A stretch of 64,000 nucleotides of DNA from Prostheceraeus crozeri (GCA_907163375.1 CAJQUW010012942.1:118081-182080); one strand, 5' to 3'; positions 22,600-34,769 are shown, numbered from the stretch's first letter. The notes: a model not told the origin generated them from the letters alone. A program made the numbers and translations.

Positions 22600-23986
22600 A
22601 GACTTTAGACCATCATTGTTTATAGACTTCTATTTTCGATGAATTCATAAGCATTCTTATCTGCATACAATTTTTCGAACACTCACCCTCGATTTGCTCT
22701 CGGTTCCTGAAATGCGGTCACCTGATTGACTTCAACGCGTATTGAAATGAGTCTGTTGACCAATGAAACGTACATGGATATCAGTGGCGGCTCGTGACAC
22801 AAGTGATGAGGTTAACTTATTTGAATTACAACTATCATTTCGTCATTTGTTATTCAAGCGACTAACTGATGCTGCGATAGCATGTAACAGTTAAAACCAT
22901 TTTCATGAGAGGGTGAATGTTTCCACAAATTTCCCTTTATAAGAAGTCAACTCTTCTCTTTCTTATAATTGAAAAGTATGTCTAATGTATCATCATATGG
23001 TCATCTTTTATATTTCACTGTCAATCTCTGTGATAATTGCTTCCATGACAAAGTTTATGCCTTCCAAAGAGTGTTTGTTTTTACCATTGTTACTGAGTAA
23101 GTAGGACGTCTAATTTTTAGGAGTTACAACATAGCCAAATGTGATGTATGGAGATTTATTTTCATAGTTTCATAATTGAACCAAACTCTGGAGTTCTCAG
23201 CTTTCATTCGCTCATCCGCTGATCTTATGGATTTGCATCCCTCCGTCATTCCTAAAACTCGGAAACTTACTCTCGTTTGTAAATAGATGCATCACCTGCC
23301 TCTAAATTACTGTCCACATGCAATTTTTCTGATCCAATCTTTTCTCTCAATCCAACAAATGATCTCCGATTTCTCACACCGGCCTTGCGCAGACCGCAGT
23401 AGACCGTTGCAGAAGACAATCGCTCATTCCACATCTTTAGTAACATTCTACTACGGATGAAGATCTGTTATTCAGAGCAAAGATACTAAGCAGGGGGCGG
23501 TTGTTGCTTCCGGTAGATTTCCGTTTCTAAAAGTAGAACATCTTCAATTCGCTATATCTCGCTTTGTGTCTCACTCTCAACCTTAAAAATAATCCTTTAC
23601 TAAACTTCAGAAGTTAAGCAAGTTGGGGAGGGGCGCCGGCGATAAATTCGTCACGAAATGGTTTTAGGAGGCAATGAAGTTCATTCAATGCTCAAATGAA
23701 GGCTCAACAGATGCCTTAAGTTTCAGTACCGATATACTTATGCACTTTCTGCAATAGCGTTTACATACATGTATAACCTAGAGATGAAAATGTGATGTAA
23801 TATTCTTACACTGTCTGAATGAATGCAACAACAAATGTATGATACTACATTTAATAAAATGAAGTGAAAACAATACGTCAGTTACATATAGTCTTACTCT
23901 TGTATTAATTAATTTAACCATGAAAAGTTCTAGAAACGTTTTAAAAAGTATCAAAAAGATACAGGAAAGAGAATTCTCCTCTTCTC
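22600..23986. other. 5' flank of the CUB gene, with a possible hAT terminus at 22782
   Basis: CAGTGGCGGCTCGTGAC at 22782-22798 resembles a hAT-type 5' end, but no matching inverse end was found nearby. No coding segment recognised. Confidence 0.3.
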
Positions 23987-24039
23987 AATTCAACTAATAA
24001 GCCTTTGTTTGGCAGGGGTGTATTTAAAAAACTGCCTGT

Positions 24040-25123
24040 TTGCCACGAGTGGTCAATTTTTTTTTATTTAATGACCAAATGTTTAAGCAGATAGATGGTG
24101 TAAGTATGGGTTCCCCCCTTGCTCCTACACTCGCAAATCTTTTTTTGTCACATATGGAACAAAATTGGATGAATGAAGAATACAGTCCACTTTATTACGC
24201 AAGATATGTAGATGATTGCATTTGCGTTTTTGATGATATAAAGAAAGTAGAACGGTTTCACCAATTTTTAAATAGACAACACAAAAATTTACAATTTACT
24301 GTAGATATTGGAGGCAATAGTATAGCATTCTTGGATGTTAAAATAAATATTACGAATAATTTGGAAACTAGCATCTTTAGAAAAGAAACGTTCACAAATG
24401 TGCTATTAAAATTTTGAAGCAAACTGTCCAAGAGCGTGGCACCGGGGTCTGGTTATTGGAATGCTGAGTAGAGCATATACGGTAGCCAGCAATTGGAATA
24501 TATTTCATGATGAAATTGAGAAAATTCTGAAAATCTTTCAATGCAATGGTTATACTAAGAACTTTGTTCTTAAAATTGTTTCGGATTTTGTTAGCAGAAA
24601 AGTCAATGGTACCGTGGGAAATGGAAAACAAGAGGAAGGGGGGTCGCTTAATTTTACGATACTGCCTTACGTTAGTAAAGCTTCCAATGAATTTAAATGT
24701 AAACTCAATGAGATTTACCGCAGATACAATATTAACTCTAAAATAGTATTTAATACTTTTAAAATAAAATCATATTTCTCATTAAAAAGTAAAGTTAGGA
24801 AAGTGATGAAGTCTCATGTTATCTATAAATACACATGCAAGGTTGATCCTAGCACCCAGTATATTGGGAAATCGAAACGTAGACTACATCAAAGAATTGA
24901 AGAACATAAAAATACGGATAGCGCTGTTAATGAACATTTGAGTTATTGCTCTAGCTGTAATAGTAACGTTGATGATAACTTCAAGATTATTTACAATGGT
25001 CGCACTGATTTTGAATTAATGATTGTCGAGAGTCTAAGAATTAAACGTGAGCAACCTCAATTGAACAAAAGAGACAAACGTAATGAATTTTCTTTTATGC
25101 TACGGGTGTTTGACAGTGGGTAA
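24040..25123 (+). pseudogene. Penelope-like RT/GIY-YIG endonuclease, 5' truncated and frameshifted
   Basis: Reverse transcriptase plus endonuclease polyprotein of a Penelope-like element. The first frame (24040-24417) carries RT motif B (DGVSMGSPLAP) and the catalytic YVDD. Relative to copy 2 it has a 2-base loss near 24034, one extra T near 24065, and one extra A near 24411 that ends the frame. The second frame (24461-25123, 220 codons) carries the RT thumb, a basic linker, then a GIY-YIG nuclease: YKY at residues 122-124, YIGKS at 134-138, the downstream Arg and His (RRLHQRIEEH), the metal-binding Glu in MIVESLRI at 190, and the closing QPQLNKRD. Nuclease residues look intact. This EN-containing arrangement is that of canonical Penelope/Neptune/Poseidon-type elements; clade not determined. 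Confidence 0.9.
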
Positions 25124-25387
25124 TTGCGTTGGATGGCTTGATGTATTGATTGTTGATGAATAGCAACTTTCGATCCAATCATGTTTCTATCATTGCAGAC
25201 TGTGATCACTCCGTGTGAAGACGATTCATTTTCTAAGTGTTTGGCGTTCCGCGCTGTCATTTCCTGTTCAGTATTTGTGTGGACTACACTTTCAAGCCGG
25301 AGCCTAAAGTGCAGAAGTTTTTATTTGTCATGTAAGTCTTTTGTGCATAGTCCAGTGTATTTTGTGAATTTTAACGAGTAATGAACT

Positions 25388-25430
25388 CTTGAGAAGGACA
25401 TTTTGTTAATGTCGAAACGCGTTGAGGTCT
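25388..25430 (+). ncRNA. Degenerate hammerhead-like motif in the Penelope 3' region
   Basis: CTTGAGAAG is followed by a perfect 6-bp hairpin GACATT-TTGTT-AATGTC and then GAAAC and GGTC. That is the order of a hammerhead core (CUGANGA, stem II, GAAA, stem III, NUH). Penelope-like elements are known to carry hammerhead motifs. Here the first core box deviates (CUUGAGA), stem III would be only two pairs, and I could not close stem I convincingly. Probably inactive or a look-alike. Confidence 0.2.
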
Positions 25431-25465
25431 TTTAGCGAGATTAGTTTTACTGCAATAAAGACATA

Positions 25466-27412
25466 ACACTGTGACGATGTTTTCTAACATACTGATCTGT
25501 ATGCTACTATGGCTATATAAGAGTGTAAAAACAGCCACGTACTTTCATTGTTTGGAAAGCTTGTATGGCATTTCTGTGAGTTATTTTCGAAAATTTGAAA
25601 AGTTGACTGAGAAAAAGCTAAAATTGCAACTTGACCTTGCGTACTTTGAGAAATGTATTTTCCTAAAAGTTGTACCAAAGTTCTTAACGATCAAAGTTCG
25701 AAGCTTAAATCGCTGTCGCAGATTGCTGATAATTGTGATAGACTTGTGGTTGAAGCTCAGATTAAATATGTACAAAAAATGATTAAACATAACACCAAAC
25801 AAATTGATGACATTACTTGCAAAATTAAGGATCAATTGTCCTGGTTTAGACTTGTGGTCTTGAAACTGATAGTGATACGTAGTATTCAACCTAAGTTGAA
25901 GGAGGTTGAAAATAAACATAATGATAAACTAAAAACGGTTATGGTTAAATAATCGGATCAAATCTCCGGATTGCCTTGTTAATCTAAGTAACTATGAATT
26001 AACCCTAAAAGAGCGTGAAGTACTAAGGTTTGGCCTTAAACATAGTGTGATTCCTAAAAATATTTGTAATGATAAGATTAAATACCAATTAGAAAAGCTA
26101 TTGCTGTCAACATGAAAAATGAAAATGAATTTAATTTAACACCAGTGGTAAAACGTGAAATTCAGGAAGCTGCAACTCACTTCTTTAAAGCTGGAAAAAA
26201 GATATGTAATGATAAATACAATCGTGAAACCCACAAAGTACTGGAAAAGTTGGCGAAACGCAAGGATATAAAAGTGTGTTCCTTTGATAAGGGGAATGGA
26301 TTGGTGATAGTCAACTCATTTGAGTACAACAAAAAAATGAGTGATATTTTAAAAGACGTAACTAAATTCCAAAAAATTGAATATGATGAGGATGGACATT
26401 CGCAAACATCCGACAGTAACCGAGGAAGGCAGATTGTATCGTTACATTTATAAGTATTTGCGTAGATATATTGATGAGAAAACGTACAAGTTTATTAGTC
26501 CTTCTGGCAGTGAGCCCGGTAGGCTCTATGGTACTGTGAAAGTGCACAAAGATAACAAAACCTATGAGACCAATAATAAGTACTATTGGCTCTGCAAGTT
26601 ACAATTTGGCAAAATTTTTAGATAATCTAATAAAACCACATATAAATTCTAAACATATGTTGAATTCTACTCTCACTTGATAGAAGAAATTAATAAAAAT
26701 CAAGAACTTTTTCATGACAAACATATTTTAATTAGTTATGATGTTGAATCACTGTTCACGAACATACCTGTAAATGAAACAATTGAGCTGGCGGCTAATT
26801 TAGTTTATGATAAGAATTCAACTAATAAGCCTTTGTTTGGCAGGGGTGTATTTAAAAAACTGTGCCTGTTTGCCACGAGTGGTCAATTTTTTTTATTTAA
26901 TGACCAAATGTTTAAGCAGATAGATGGTGTAAGTATGGGTTCCCCCCTTGCTCCTACACTCGCAAATCTTTTTTTGTCACATATGGAACAAAATTGGATG
27001 AATGAAGAATACAGTCCACTTTATTACGCAAGATATGTAGATGATTGCATTTGCGTTTTTGATGATATAAAGAAAGTAGAACGGTTTCACCAATTTTTAA
27101 ATAGACAACACAAAAATTTACAATTTAATGTAGATATTGGAGGCAATAGTATAGCATTCTTGGATGTTAAAATAAATATTACGAATAATTTGGAAACTAG
27201 CATCTTTAGAAAAGAAACGTTCACAAATGTGCTATTAAATTTTGAAGCAAACTGTCCAAGAGCGTGGCACCGGGGTCTGGTTATTGGAATGCTGAGTAGA
27301 GCATATACGGTAGCCAGCAACTGGAATATATTTCATGATGAAATTGAGAAAATTCTGAAAATCTTTCAATGCAATGGTTATACTAAGAACTTTGTTCTTA
27401 AAATTGTTTCGA
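25466..27412 (+). mobile_element. Penelope-like retroelement copy 2, 3' truncated
   Basis: Begins right after the poly(A)-signal region of copy 1 and contains the 5' leader, N-terminal region and RT. Homology to copy 1 stops abruptly after GTTTCG at 27412, before the endonuclease, where unrelated sequence begins. Together with copy 1 it makes a partial head-to-tail tandem. Confidence 0.85.
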
Positions 27413-27507
27413 ACTCACATTCGCTGTTTACGCATTCTTTTCCCGTTAAAATGTATGCTGTAACTGCTGCAGCCATCTACTTTCTCGATGACATCGTGAA
27501 GAAATAA
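25653..27507 (+). pseudogene. Penelope-like RT, N-terminal region and RT core, multiple frameshifts
   Basis: The N-terminal frame (25653-25952) is Lys-rich and helical. The following parts, in other frames, carry NLSNYELTLKERE-like and DKGNGLVIV finger motifs (26112-26453), then GRLYGTVKVHK (26377-26625). Next come SYNLAKFLDNLIKPHI-type sequence across a frame break, and finally the palm (26677-27412) with DVESLFTNIP (motif A), GVSMGSPLAP (B), YVDD (C) and the thumb. At least three frame changes make it non-functional. The last 30 or so codons of the final frame (after 27412) are read-through into unrelated sequence. GIY-YIG is absent. The near identity to copy 1 where they overlap suggests a recent common source. 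Confidence 0.88.
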
Positions 27508-27647
27508 GTGTCGTCTGAAAGTGTCAAGTGTGAACGCCCCTGCAATCTCCCGCAATTTTCTGACTCATCATAGATCGATAAATTGTCAAGAGCAATTTCA
27601 TTCTCGAGTGTCAGCAAGTTTTTAGTGTCAAGTGTAAGCGGCCTCTG

Positions 27648-27963
27648 CAATCTGATTGCAGGTGTCAGCAATAAAGTTTCACGTGTAAACGCGCCTTTAG
27701 AAGCAAGAAGTTAAAAGATGGAAAATATATATCTGTGTTACTTGATCGATAGGCAATCTGATTGCAGGTGTCAGCAATTAAGTTTCACGTGTAAACGCGC
27801 CTTTAGAAGCAAGAAGTAAAAGATGGAAAATATATATCTGTGTTACTCGATCGATAGGCAATCTGATTGCAGGTGTCAGCAATTAAGTTTCACGTGTAAA
27901 CGCGCCTTTAGAAGCAAGAAGTAAAAAGATGGAAAATATATATCTGTGTTACTTGATCGACAG
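27648..27963. repeat. 105-106-bp tandem repeat, three copies
   Basis: Units start CAATCTGATTGCAGGTGTCA at 27648, 27754 and 27859, and end near CTTGATCGATAGG. They are almost identical. Related shorter motifs (GTGTCAAGTGTNAACGCCCC, TGCAATCT) precede the array from 27515. The array begins about 235 bp after the Penelope truncation point. Confidence 0.92.
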
Positions 27964-28159
27964 GCCTACATACTTTTAGAGCCTCAGTTTATTAGGCCTG
28001 TCAAACGTTAATGACCTGCGTCTTTTGTTTCAGGGATTTTTTAATGAATACGAGAATCTCTGATGAGGAATAGAGAGATGTGTATTGGGTAAGTTTCATT
28101 GATTCGTTCATCTTTAGCTTCATGTAGGTCTCAAAATTCGGCAGTTTTGCATTCTGATG

Positions 28160-28630
28160 GACAGACCTACGTTGTTATACCCAATGGATTAAAAATTAAT
28201 TGAAGTTTGATCGGCAGTTCGGTATATAAACACAAAAAAGCAAATTTTGACTTCAAATTGATGAAATGAGATATCCATTGGATATACAGTGTATAAATGA
28301 TGCCATTTGATATCCACCGGATATCAAATCAATATCCTTTTCGTGGATAAATTTTGTACTACTTTGACAGATATTTATTTGATGTTCAATGGATTAATTC
28401 ATGCTATCGGCGGCATCGAAGCAACGATATTCCCTACAGTTATAAGTTGATATCGACAATCTTTATTCAATGGGTATCATTATGACAAATTTTGATATAA
28501 TGAGATATCCATTGGATGTGCAAATGATACCGGTGGCTACCCACTGGATATTACATTGATATTGACGGATGAATTATCCCATCACGGATATCTGCGGTGG
28601 ATATTTATCAGATGTCAAATGAATTAATTT
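28160..28630. repeat. Palindrome-rich imperfect direct repeat (about 235-bp period)
   Basis: 28255-28395 and 28490-28630 share GAGATATCCATTGGAT, GATGTCAAATG/GATGTTCAATG and ATTAATT in order. Many words are dyads of GATATCC/GGATATC; 28306-28328 is a perfect palindrome with 10-bp arms TTTGATATCC and GGATATCAAA. Non-coding. Confidence 0.7.
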
Positions 28631-31600
28631 TTGCTTGGTGGGCTATAAGCTATATTTTCTTCAGCTCGATGTTCGAGATACTCAAAGCTGCGATGTTGCA
28701 CTTTGCAATGACGTGGTCGAGACAGTGCCTCTGCTTATTGTTAATCGTAATTGGGGAAACTAACTTGGTCGAGAGCTCGAGAGAGAAGTGAGATGATCAC
28801 TGGCTGCATGCAACCGACAGCGTGATGAACACAGTGCATGCAAATGGTATGCAATATATTGCCGAAAACGTTTACTCAATGATGAAACTATGTGCAAGAT
28901 GGAACAAAAATAGAAACTAATAACGGTGTAGCTTGCTGTACATAAAATGAGATGCAGCCTCCTCTGCCTCCCCTGACGAGCAGAGGATTGTGTTATTTGG
29001 GCGTACGAACACCCAAGAACCGATCGTTCTCTTCCTCTTCATTCTGACGAAGTGACAGTCTGGATGGATACTTCCAAACATTGTGTCATCCAACCATTCC
29101 TCTTCAAAGACATGTGAATGGTGACCGCAACCTTGCAATGATGAATGATCATTTCCTCCCTGAATTGCGAAAGGAACGGAAGGTTCGTTCTTCCATTTTC
29201 ATGCGGCTGCACATGTTTCGAATTGTGTGAAGCAATTTCCTTCAAAATATTTTTGCAATCGAATTACCAGCAGGTATTTCTCGAGCTTTTGTCCCCGTCG
29301 ATCACCGGGCCTCAATCCTTGCGCTTATTGACTGTGGGGGTATCTTCAGTCAATAGTGTAACAACGGATTCCACCAAAAGACGTGAAACAGCCGTTTGTT
29401 CGAATCAGAGAAGAAATAGCAAACATCCCAAAAGCAATAAACAATTGCACTGAAAAGGCACCAGACAGTCGTGGATGAGCGTGGAAGACATTTTCAGCAT
29501 TTATTCAACAAATATGACACTGACGTGAAAATCTTTGTTCTGTAGTAATAACATGCAATCACGCATGCCCAGCAGTGCTCTTTCTATGATTTTTGCGTTT
29601 TTTAAATCGAATTATTCACGAAATTCCTGTTTTATACCTTTCTGATATTAATGGCTGCAGAATGCGATTGCAGCGACGGAGAGTTCATACATAATAACTT
29701 GATGCATTTTTGTCGATTGAAAATAATTATGTTGACGCATTATCGGACGATGACAAGATACTTCACAAAAATGAGGAAGTAATGGATTAATGCTAGAACC
29801 GCATACAAGGATTACTTAAACCTTTGTAGGCGCCTTATCAACGCTTCTCAAGATTTGACATGTGGATGACATTGGACGTGGGTGTCATGAACTTTTCTGA
29901 AGTGTGCCACATGATCCATTATCAGAGTTCGTTGAAATGATCAGTAATCAATCCATAAATCATGGCTACTTCAGATAGAAGCAAAGGTCAATCTCTACGA
30001 CAGCGAAATTCTATCAAGTGCATCCTTGAAGCAGTAATGCACAGTCAAATTCCTATCAAGTGACTTTATAACTACATTTTATATCGTCGGAAAAATTTGC
30101 AAACAGCTCTTCTCATTAGTACATTTACGCCCGAATTATTGTTGCAATAGTTATCTTGTTATCAAGATATATTCACTCAGTAGTGCATAGAAGTCGAACT
30201 TTGATATTTGCTTTCCACTTTTGCTAGAGTAACATAGATATATGCTGTTCCCAATGAGAACATTGAGTATATAGGTCAATTATTTATCTTTCTGATTTTG
30301 GCATTAATTGTCATACATTTGAATTATGCACAAACTTAGAAATTAAAAGTTCTTTATAAACCTAGTTTCAAAGCTAAATTCAAGCAGATTTTTTTGGTTT
30401 AAAATTTGGCTTAATGGCCCTTCTTCCGCGCAAAATCAAGAAATAAAAACTAATCAAATTTATAAGCAACCCAAATTTTCACACTGATGCTTGATCGCGT
30501 GGAATACAAATTATGTGTACACACATAAAGATATAAAGACTTGAATCATAACATAAGAAATACTTAGAAATATTATGAGATATCTCTAAAAATAACATAG
30601 ACCTAATCTGCTGTGCGTATTTCAGAATGAGAGTGAAACAAAAAAACATAACAAACATAGAGATACACATAGAGAGATAAACATATTAGAAATATAGATA
30701 AAAACGTATTAAATAAAAGAGAAAGCAAGTGTTAAGTCGAGAATTCGGGGACCTGCCAACCTTTCCATCCATTCATCAAGTTGTTTGGATGCAAACATTA
30801 GATTTTCAAGTAGATATCTTATAAACTGGCACAATCAGACCTGGTTATGGGCATTTACGTCACTGAATCTAGGTAAAACAGCACCCAGTCTCCGTTTTCC
30901 AGCTCTGCTTGGGGCGTTCAATGGCAATTTATTGCAGTTTCATTAACAATCATTCTCATGAAATCAAGTTGACTGATTGGATGACATAATGCCACGTACG
31001 TTTTAAACGTCACTACTTGTACGAATGCAGGTAATCCATAGTGTTCAATAACTTTTTTGTCTCCAGTGGAGGGTCGAAGATTAGACAAATAACCATCCAG
31101 CAAAACATCATCGCCCATGCGGCGATTGTAAGTGTTAATGATGGACGACAGATCGATAACACTTCTTTAAACTTCCCATTTACTCGTGTGTTAACTTGCA
31201 ATTTTGGCATGCACTTCACATAATTGCTTGCAATCGTCACTGTTGCTTGATTGTCATTTGATCGTGAAAAACAAAGATATTTTGATGTAAATACTATGAA
31301 ATTTCTACGCTCGTTATTCTGTTTCCTTTACACTCGGAAACGAAGAATTTCGATGTTTATTTCGCGAATTTCCGATTGCCTTTCTGGATATACGTTTCAA
31401 TTTTTCTAACACAGGGAGCGAGCAGAACAGGTTGTCAAATAGTAGAACATGGTCCTTATGGTTGGAAATGTGTTCCGCACAGTTTCTGACAACATGAGTC
31501 CCAAGGGCGACATCGGACTTATTCCCACCTTCTCAGCCGCATCGAAAAATGCAGTGGCGTGCCATCATCCGCCGCCAATACCCAGCTTTGAACTCCAAAT

Positions 31601-32028
31601 CGTATGTGTTTCTCTTTATGATGCATTTTACATCTATGGTGGACTGAGTAGGAAACGATCTGCTCGTCAATGGAACTATATTATGGAGTTTATGGCTAAC
31701 TGCTTCAGATTTTTCATTCACAAGATCAGTCAAGGGACGCAGTTTTTGGCCCACGTATCAGTCAAACAGAAATAGCTGTTGTTCATGACATGAAGAAACT
31801 TTAATTGCTGAAATTCGTTGCGAGAAATCAGCTGGAAGAGGACAGTCTTTCAACGTCAACTAATTTTTTGTCAGCAGAGTTGAATTTGCTCTGTTGGCAA
31901 TTGAATAGATATGGCGTTGTTTGTGCTCCACCATATAACAGATTCATAGAAATCGTCAATGGGACGACTGCTTCAGATGTTAGAAAAATTTGAATCTGAC
32001 ATCTAAAAATAGTGGTAGTAATGTTCAA
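28631..32028. other. No gene recognised
   Basis: Short ORFs on both strands, some overlapping (28917-29245 minus, 31449-31775 plus), show no domain. One imperfect TGTTCCCAATGAGAACA dyad lies at 30246-30262. Confidence 0.4.
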
Positions 32029-32421
32029 TGTTCCCTTTGGGAACAGTGAACTGACTTTTTATTGTAGATGTAAATGATTTTAACTGAAATAGAAGCTACA
32101 TGTCTCATATTTCAACTGAGTGACTTACAATATCATGACAGGAAAGAATTGTCTAGCAACCGCTATTCTAAAAAAACAACAACTTTTTGGTGGTACTATG
32201 TTGCCTCAAAGATGAAGAAGTGAAAGTCGGCAATTTTGTCTATAGATATTAGGTCTATAGACATAGATGTTGGGTATACCTCAACAGATCTGAAAATGCT
32301 GGTAGATGCCCGTGATCGTTTCTCAAATAGGTTGAGCAAGTTGTATGTGAAGAAAATTCAAGCATAGAAGCTACTAAAACAATTTAATTACGTTTTGAAA
32401 CAAATGTTCCCAATGGGAACA
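32029..32421. repeat. Pair of TGTTCCC-N3-GGGAACA dyads
   Basis: Perfect 17-bp dyads at 32029-32045 (spacer TTT) and 32405-32421 (spacer AAT), both followed by GTG. They could be protein-binding sites or the tips of a decayed repeat; no adjacent gene is evident. Confidence 0.4.
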
Positions 32422-32618
32422 GTGGGGGTAAATGGGATCAATTAATTTTAGAGTTTTGAAGGAACGTTTGCTTCAATTTCTTACACCTAGATTAGGCCTA
32501 TGTTTTAACTCCACTTTAGTTGTCGTTCAACTTCATATCTACTACTCCCTTTGATGGATTAGTAGGAAAATGCCGGTAGTTTGAAATCGTATAATCTACT
32601 GCTCTTGAGGTGTATAAT

Positions 32619-32810
32619 CTACTGCTCTGACTTGCTAAGTATCTCTATGTTATTGAAAAAGCACAAAAGAAAGTCTTTGATTGATGCAAATCTTTGATTG
32701 AGATTAGAATTATTCAAGGGTTGGTGTAAATCACTTTCTGCCTTGGATTCAATTTGGGAAGCCATTTCTTGAAAATATTCAAAAATGTCGTCTGACGTCA
32801 ATTCTTCCAT
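32619..32810 (-). CDS. Small unassigned acidic ORF
   Basis: A 63-codon frame from a clean ATG to a stop, with an acidic, helix-prone N-terminus (MEELTSDDIFEYFQEMA) and no signal peptide. I recognise no family. The composition looks more protein-like than neighbouring chance ORFs, but nothing else supports it. Confidence 0.18.
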   Translation of the reverse strand: MEELTSDDIFEYFQEMASQIESKAESDLHQPLNNSNLNQRFASIKDFLLCFFNNIEILSKSEQ

Positions 32811-33100
32811 GATCAGTTATACAGATGAAATAGGCTACACTATCACAAATTCAAATTTATAAAATAAGGTAAATTGCTATGTAGGCTATTTCCATGATAT
32901 AATAGAAGTCCTTGAATAGAGAAGGTAACAGGACATAGTAATTCTATAAAATGCTATGGTCGTAGTAGATATTAACATAGCTTACTGGTTTACTGGTTCG
33001 GACTCTTAGATTGATATTTGTATAACTCTTCAAACCAGTAAGCTATCTTACATGTCGTGTAAAAGTTTGATTGGAAATGTATTTCTATGAGTGCATTAAG

Positions 33101-33183
33101 ACATGAAGCATGGACTCCTAGATATCATGGCTTACACATGGACGCGTCACGACTGCGTTGATTTAGGAGTCCATACATGAAGC
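33101..33183. mobile_element. 65-bp fold-back insertion with 9-bp target duplication
   Basis: 33110-33174 has inverted ends ATGGACTCCTA and TAGGAGTCCAT and is bordered on both sides by ACATGAAGC (33101-33109 and 33175-33183). The 14-mer ATGGACTCCTAGAT also occurs inverted near 2730, so the terminus belongs to a family. A 9-bp duplication is the size made by Mutator-like elements; that assignment is inference. Confidence 0.65.
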
Positions 33184-34769
33184 AAGAATGCTATGAATAA
33201 CATGCACACTGCAAGCTATGTGATAATATGCCCAGATGTTTTAGGATGCACTGATATTAGAAAACTTTGATTTTAAAGGCAATGTCTTGGAGTATTTCTG
33301 CTTAGGCCTACGAAACCTAAAAATGGAGACAATTACAATATGAAGATTAGATGTATTTATAAGATATAGATACTGTATATTCATTAGATATATTTAAATA
33401 AGAAAATATGAAGGAGCCTCCTTAAAGATGTTTATATGGAAGGGGTTGCAGATGGCTTGTCATTGAAGAAGGCTACGAAGATGACGAATAGCTAAACTTC
33501 CAATTGTTAGCTAAATATCGATTTTCAATTGGATATTGAGCACAAATCGGGATTTTGTGATTAAGACCTCAACTGGCACAATATGGAAATAGAATGCAAC
33601 AACAGCCTGCTTCTTAGATTAGTTCGGAATACATGTTTTCAAAGGCTAATATGTGTTTCAACGGTTTATAGTAGAGCAGCTTTTGAATATAGATGCAAGC
33701 GAGAAGGAAACCAGATTCCATCCTGATTCAATCTAGAGATTCAATCTGATTTTGCATCCAGTTTCAAAAGCTGCGATAGAATCGCGATTGAATCTCAAGA
33801 ATGAATTCTCGAGTACTGAATCTAAAGTATATTTTGTAGATCGGTCTCGCAAGTAGCTTTAGTAACCTACAGTTTGCAGTGTGGTAAGATATCCTAACAC
33901 TTGACATTTAGATCCTATAAATAGAATCCATGTTCAATTTTAACCCTTCGAAAGTTGGATTGTATTACGCAATCTGAATAGAACAAATTAGAAGGATGTG
34001 ATGCACTACGAAGACGATCAGCGACTCTAATTATACTTATATTTCGTCAATTGCACTTATGAAACAAAAGACACGAAAATTGCTCGGAAAATTGCATAAC
34101 TAGAATGACCTATTTTTAAGTATTGACAGCATCTTGCAAGATACTTCAAGCATGTATCACAGAAGGCCACAATTTGATTTAAAATTCTAATCCTAAAACT
34201 GATCAATTATTTATTTAAGTTTTCTGAACATTTGTGTATAGCACCGGAAATTGTTTTTTCATCAGCAAGAAATGCATGGAAATCAATTCGAATTTCTTAA
34301 TATTTATAAGAAGTAATTGATGCAATGAACACGCGTAGACTGCAACGTAGACTGTTGGTGACCATTGTCCTTTCCTGTTTCCTTTCCACGACTGGCATTT
34401 GTAGTTTTTGCAATGTATGAAGCGTTTGTGTTCTACGTGTATGAGGCGCTGTATGGAATCAGTGTTTGTATAGTAGCAATAAGGATGAGCAAATATTGCT
34501 AGTGTTGTGGAAGAAGTATCAAGATTTGACCAGTTATTAGGCCATTTGATTTCATTGCCACGAGAAAGCTTCATTGAGTTCTTTTTAATAACTGATTCAT
34601 CCAATGATAGCAACAGCATTGCAATTGTAAACATACAGATTGGAGAACGCCATCAGTCCTTATCAGGACTACTTCAATTAACTATTTAAATAACTAAGAG
34701 GTATATCCTATTATCGTAAATTAGGAATACAAGTACTTGTAAATTATTTGTTTTTGAGGTAGACCTCAC
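33184..34769. other. No gene recognised
   Basis: AT-rich, no domain-bearing ORF. The minus-strand ORF at 34215-34634 (139 codons) has no recognisable signature. Confidence 0.4.

Larger units (their letters stand above)
23987..25465 (+). mobile_element. Penelope-like retroelement copy 1, 5' truncated
   Basis: Starts abruptly inside the reverse transcriptase and is about 99% identical to 26812-27412 over its first 600 bp. It continues through the GIY-YIG endonuclease to a 3' untranslated region with AATAAA at about 25453. It directly abuts the 5' end of copy 2, the head-to-tail arrangement known for Penelope elements. Coding is disrupted by two small indels. Confidence 0.88.

Noticed and set aside
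27648..27963. 105-bp tandem repeat considered as a CRISPR-like or LTR structure
   Set aside because: Direct head-to-tail units with no spacer and no retroviral features.
28917..29453. Overlapping ORFs on both strands that looked like a transposase
   Set aside because: No catalytic motif or family signature could be identified in any frame.
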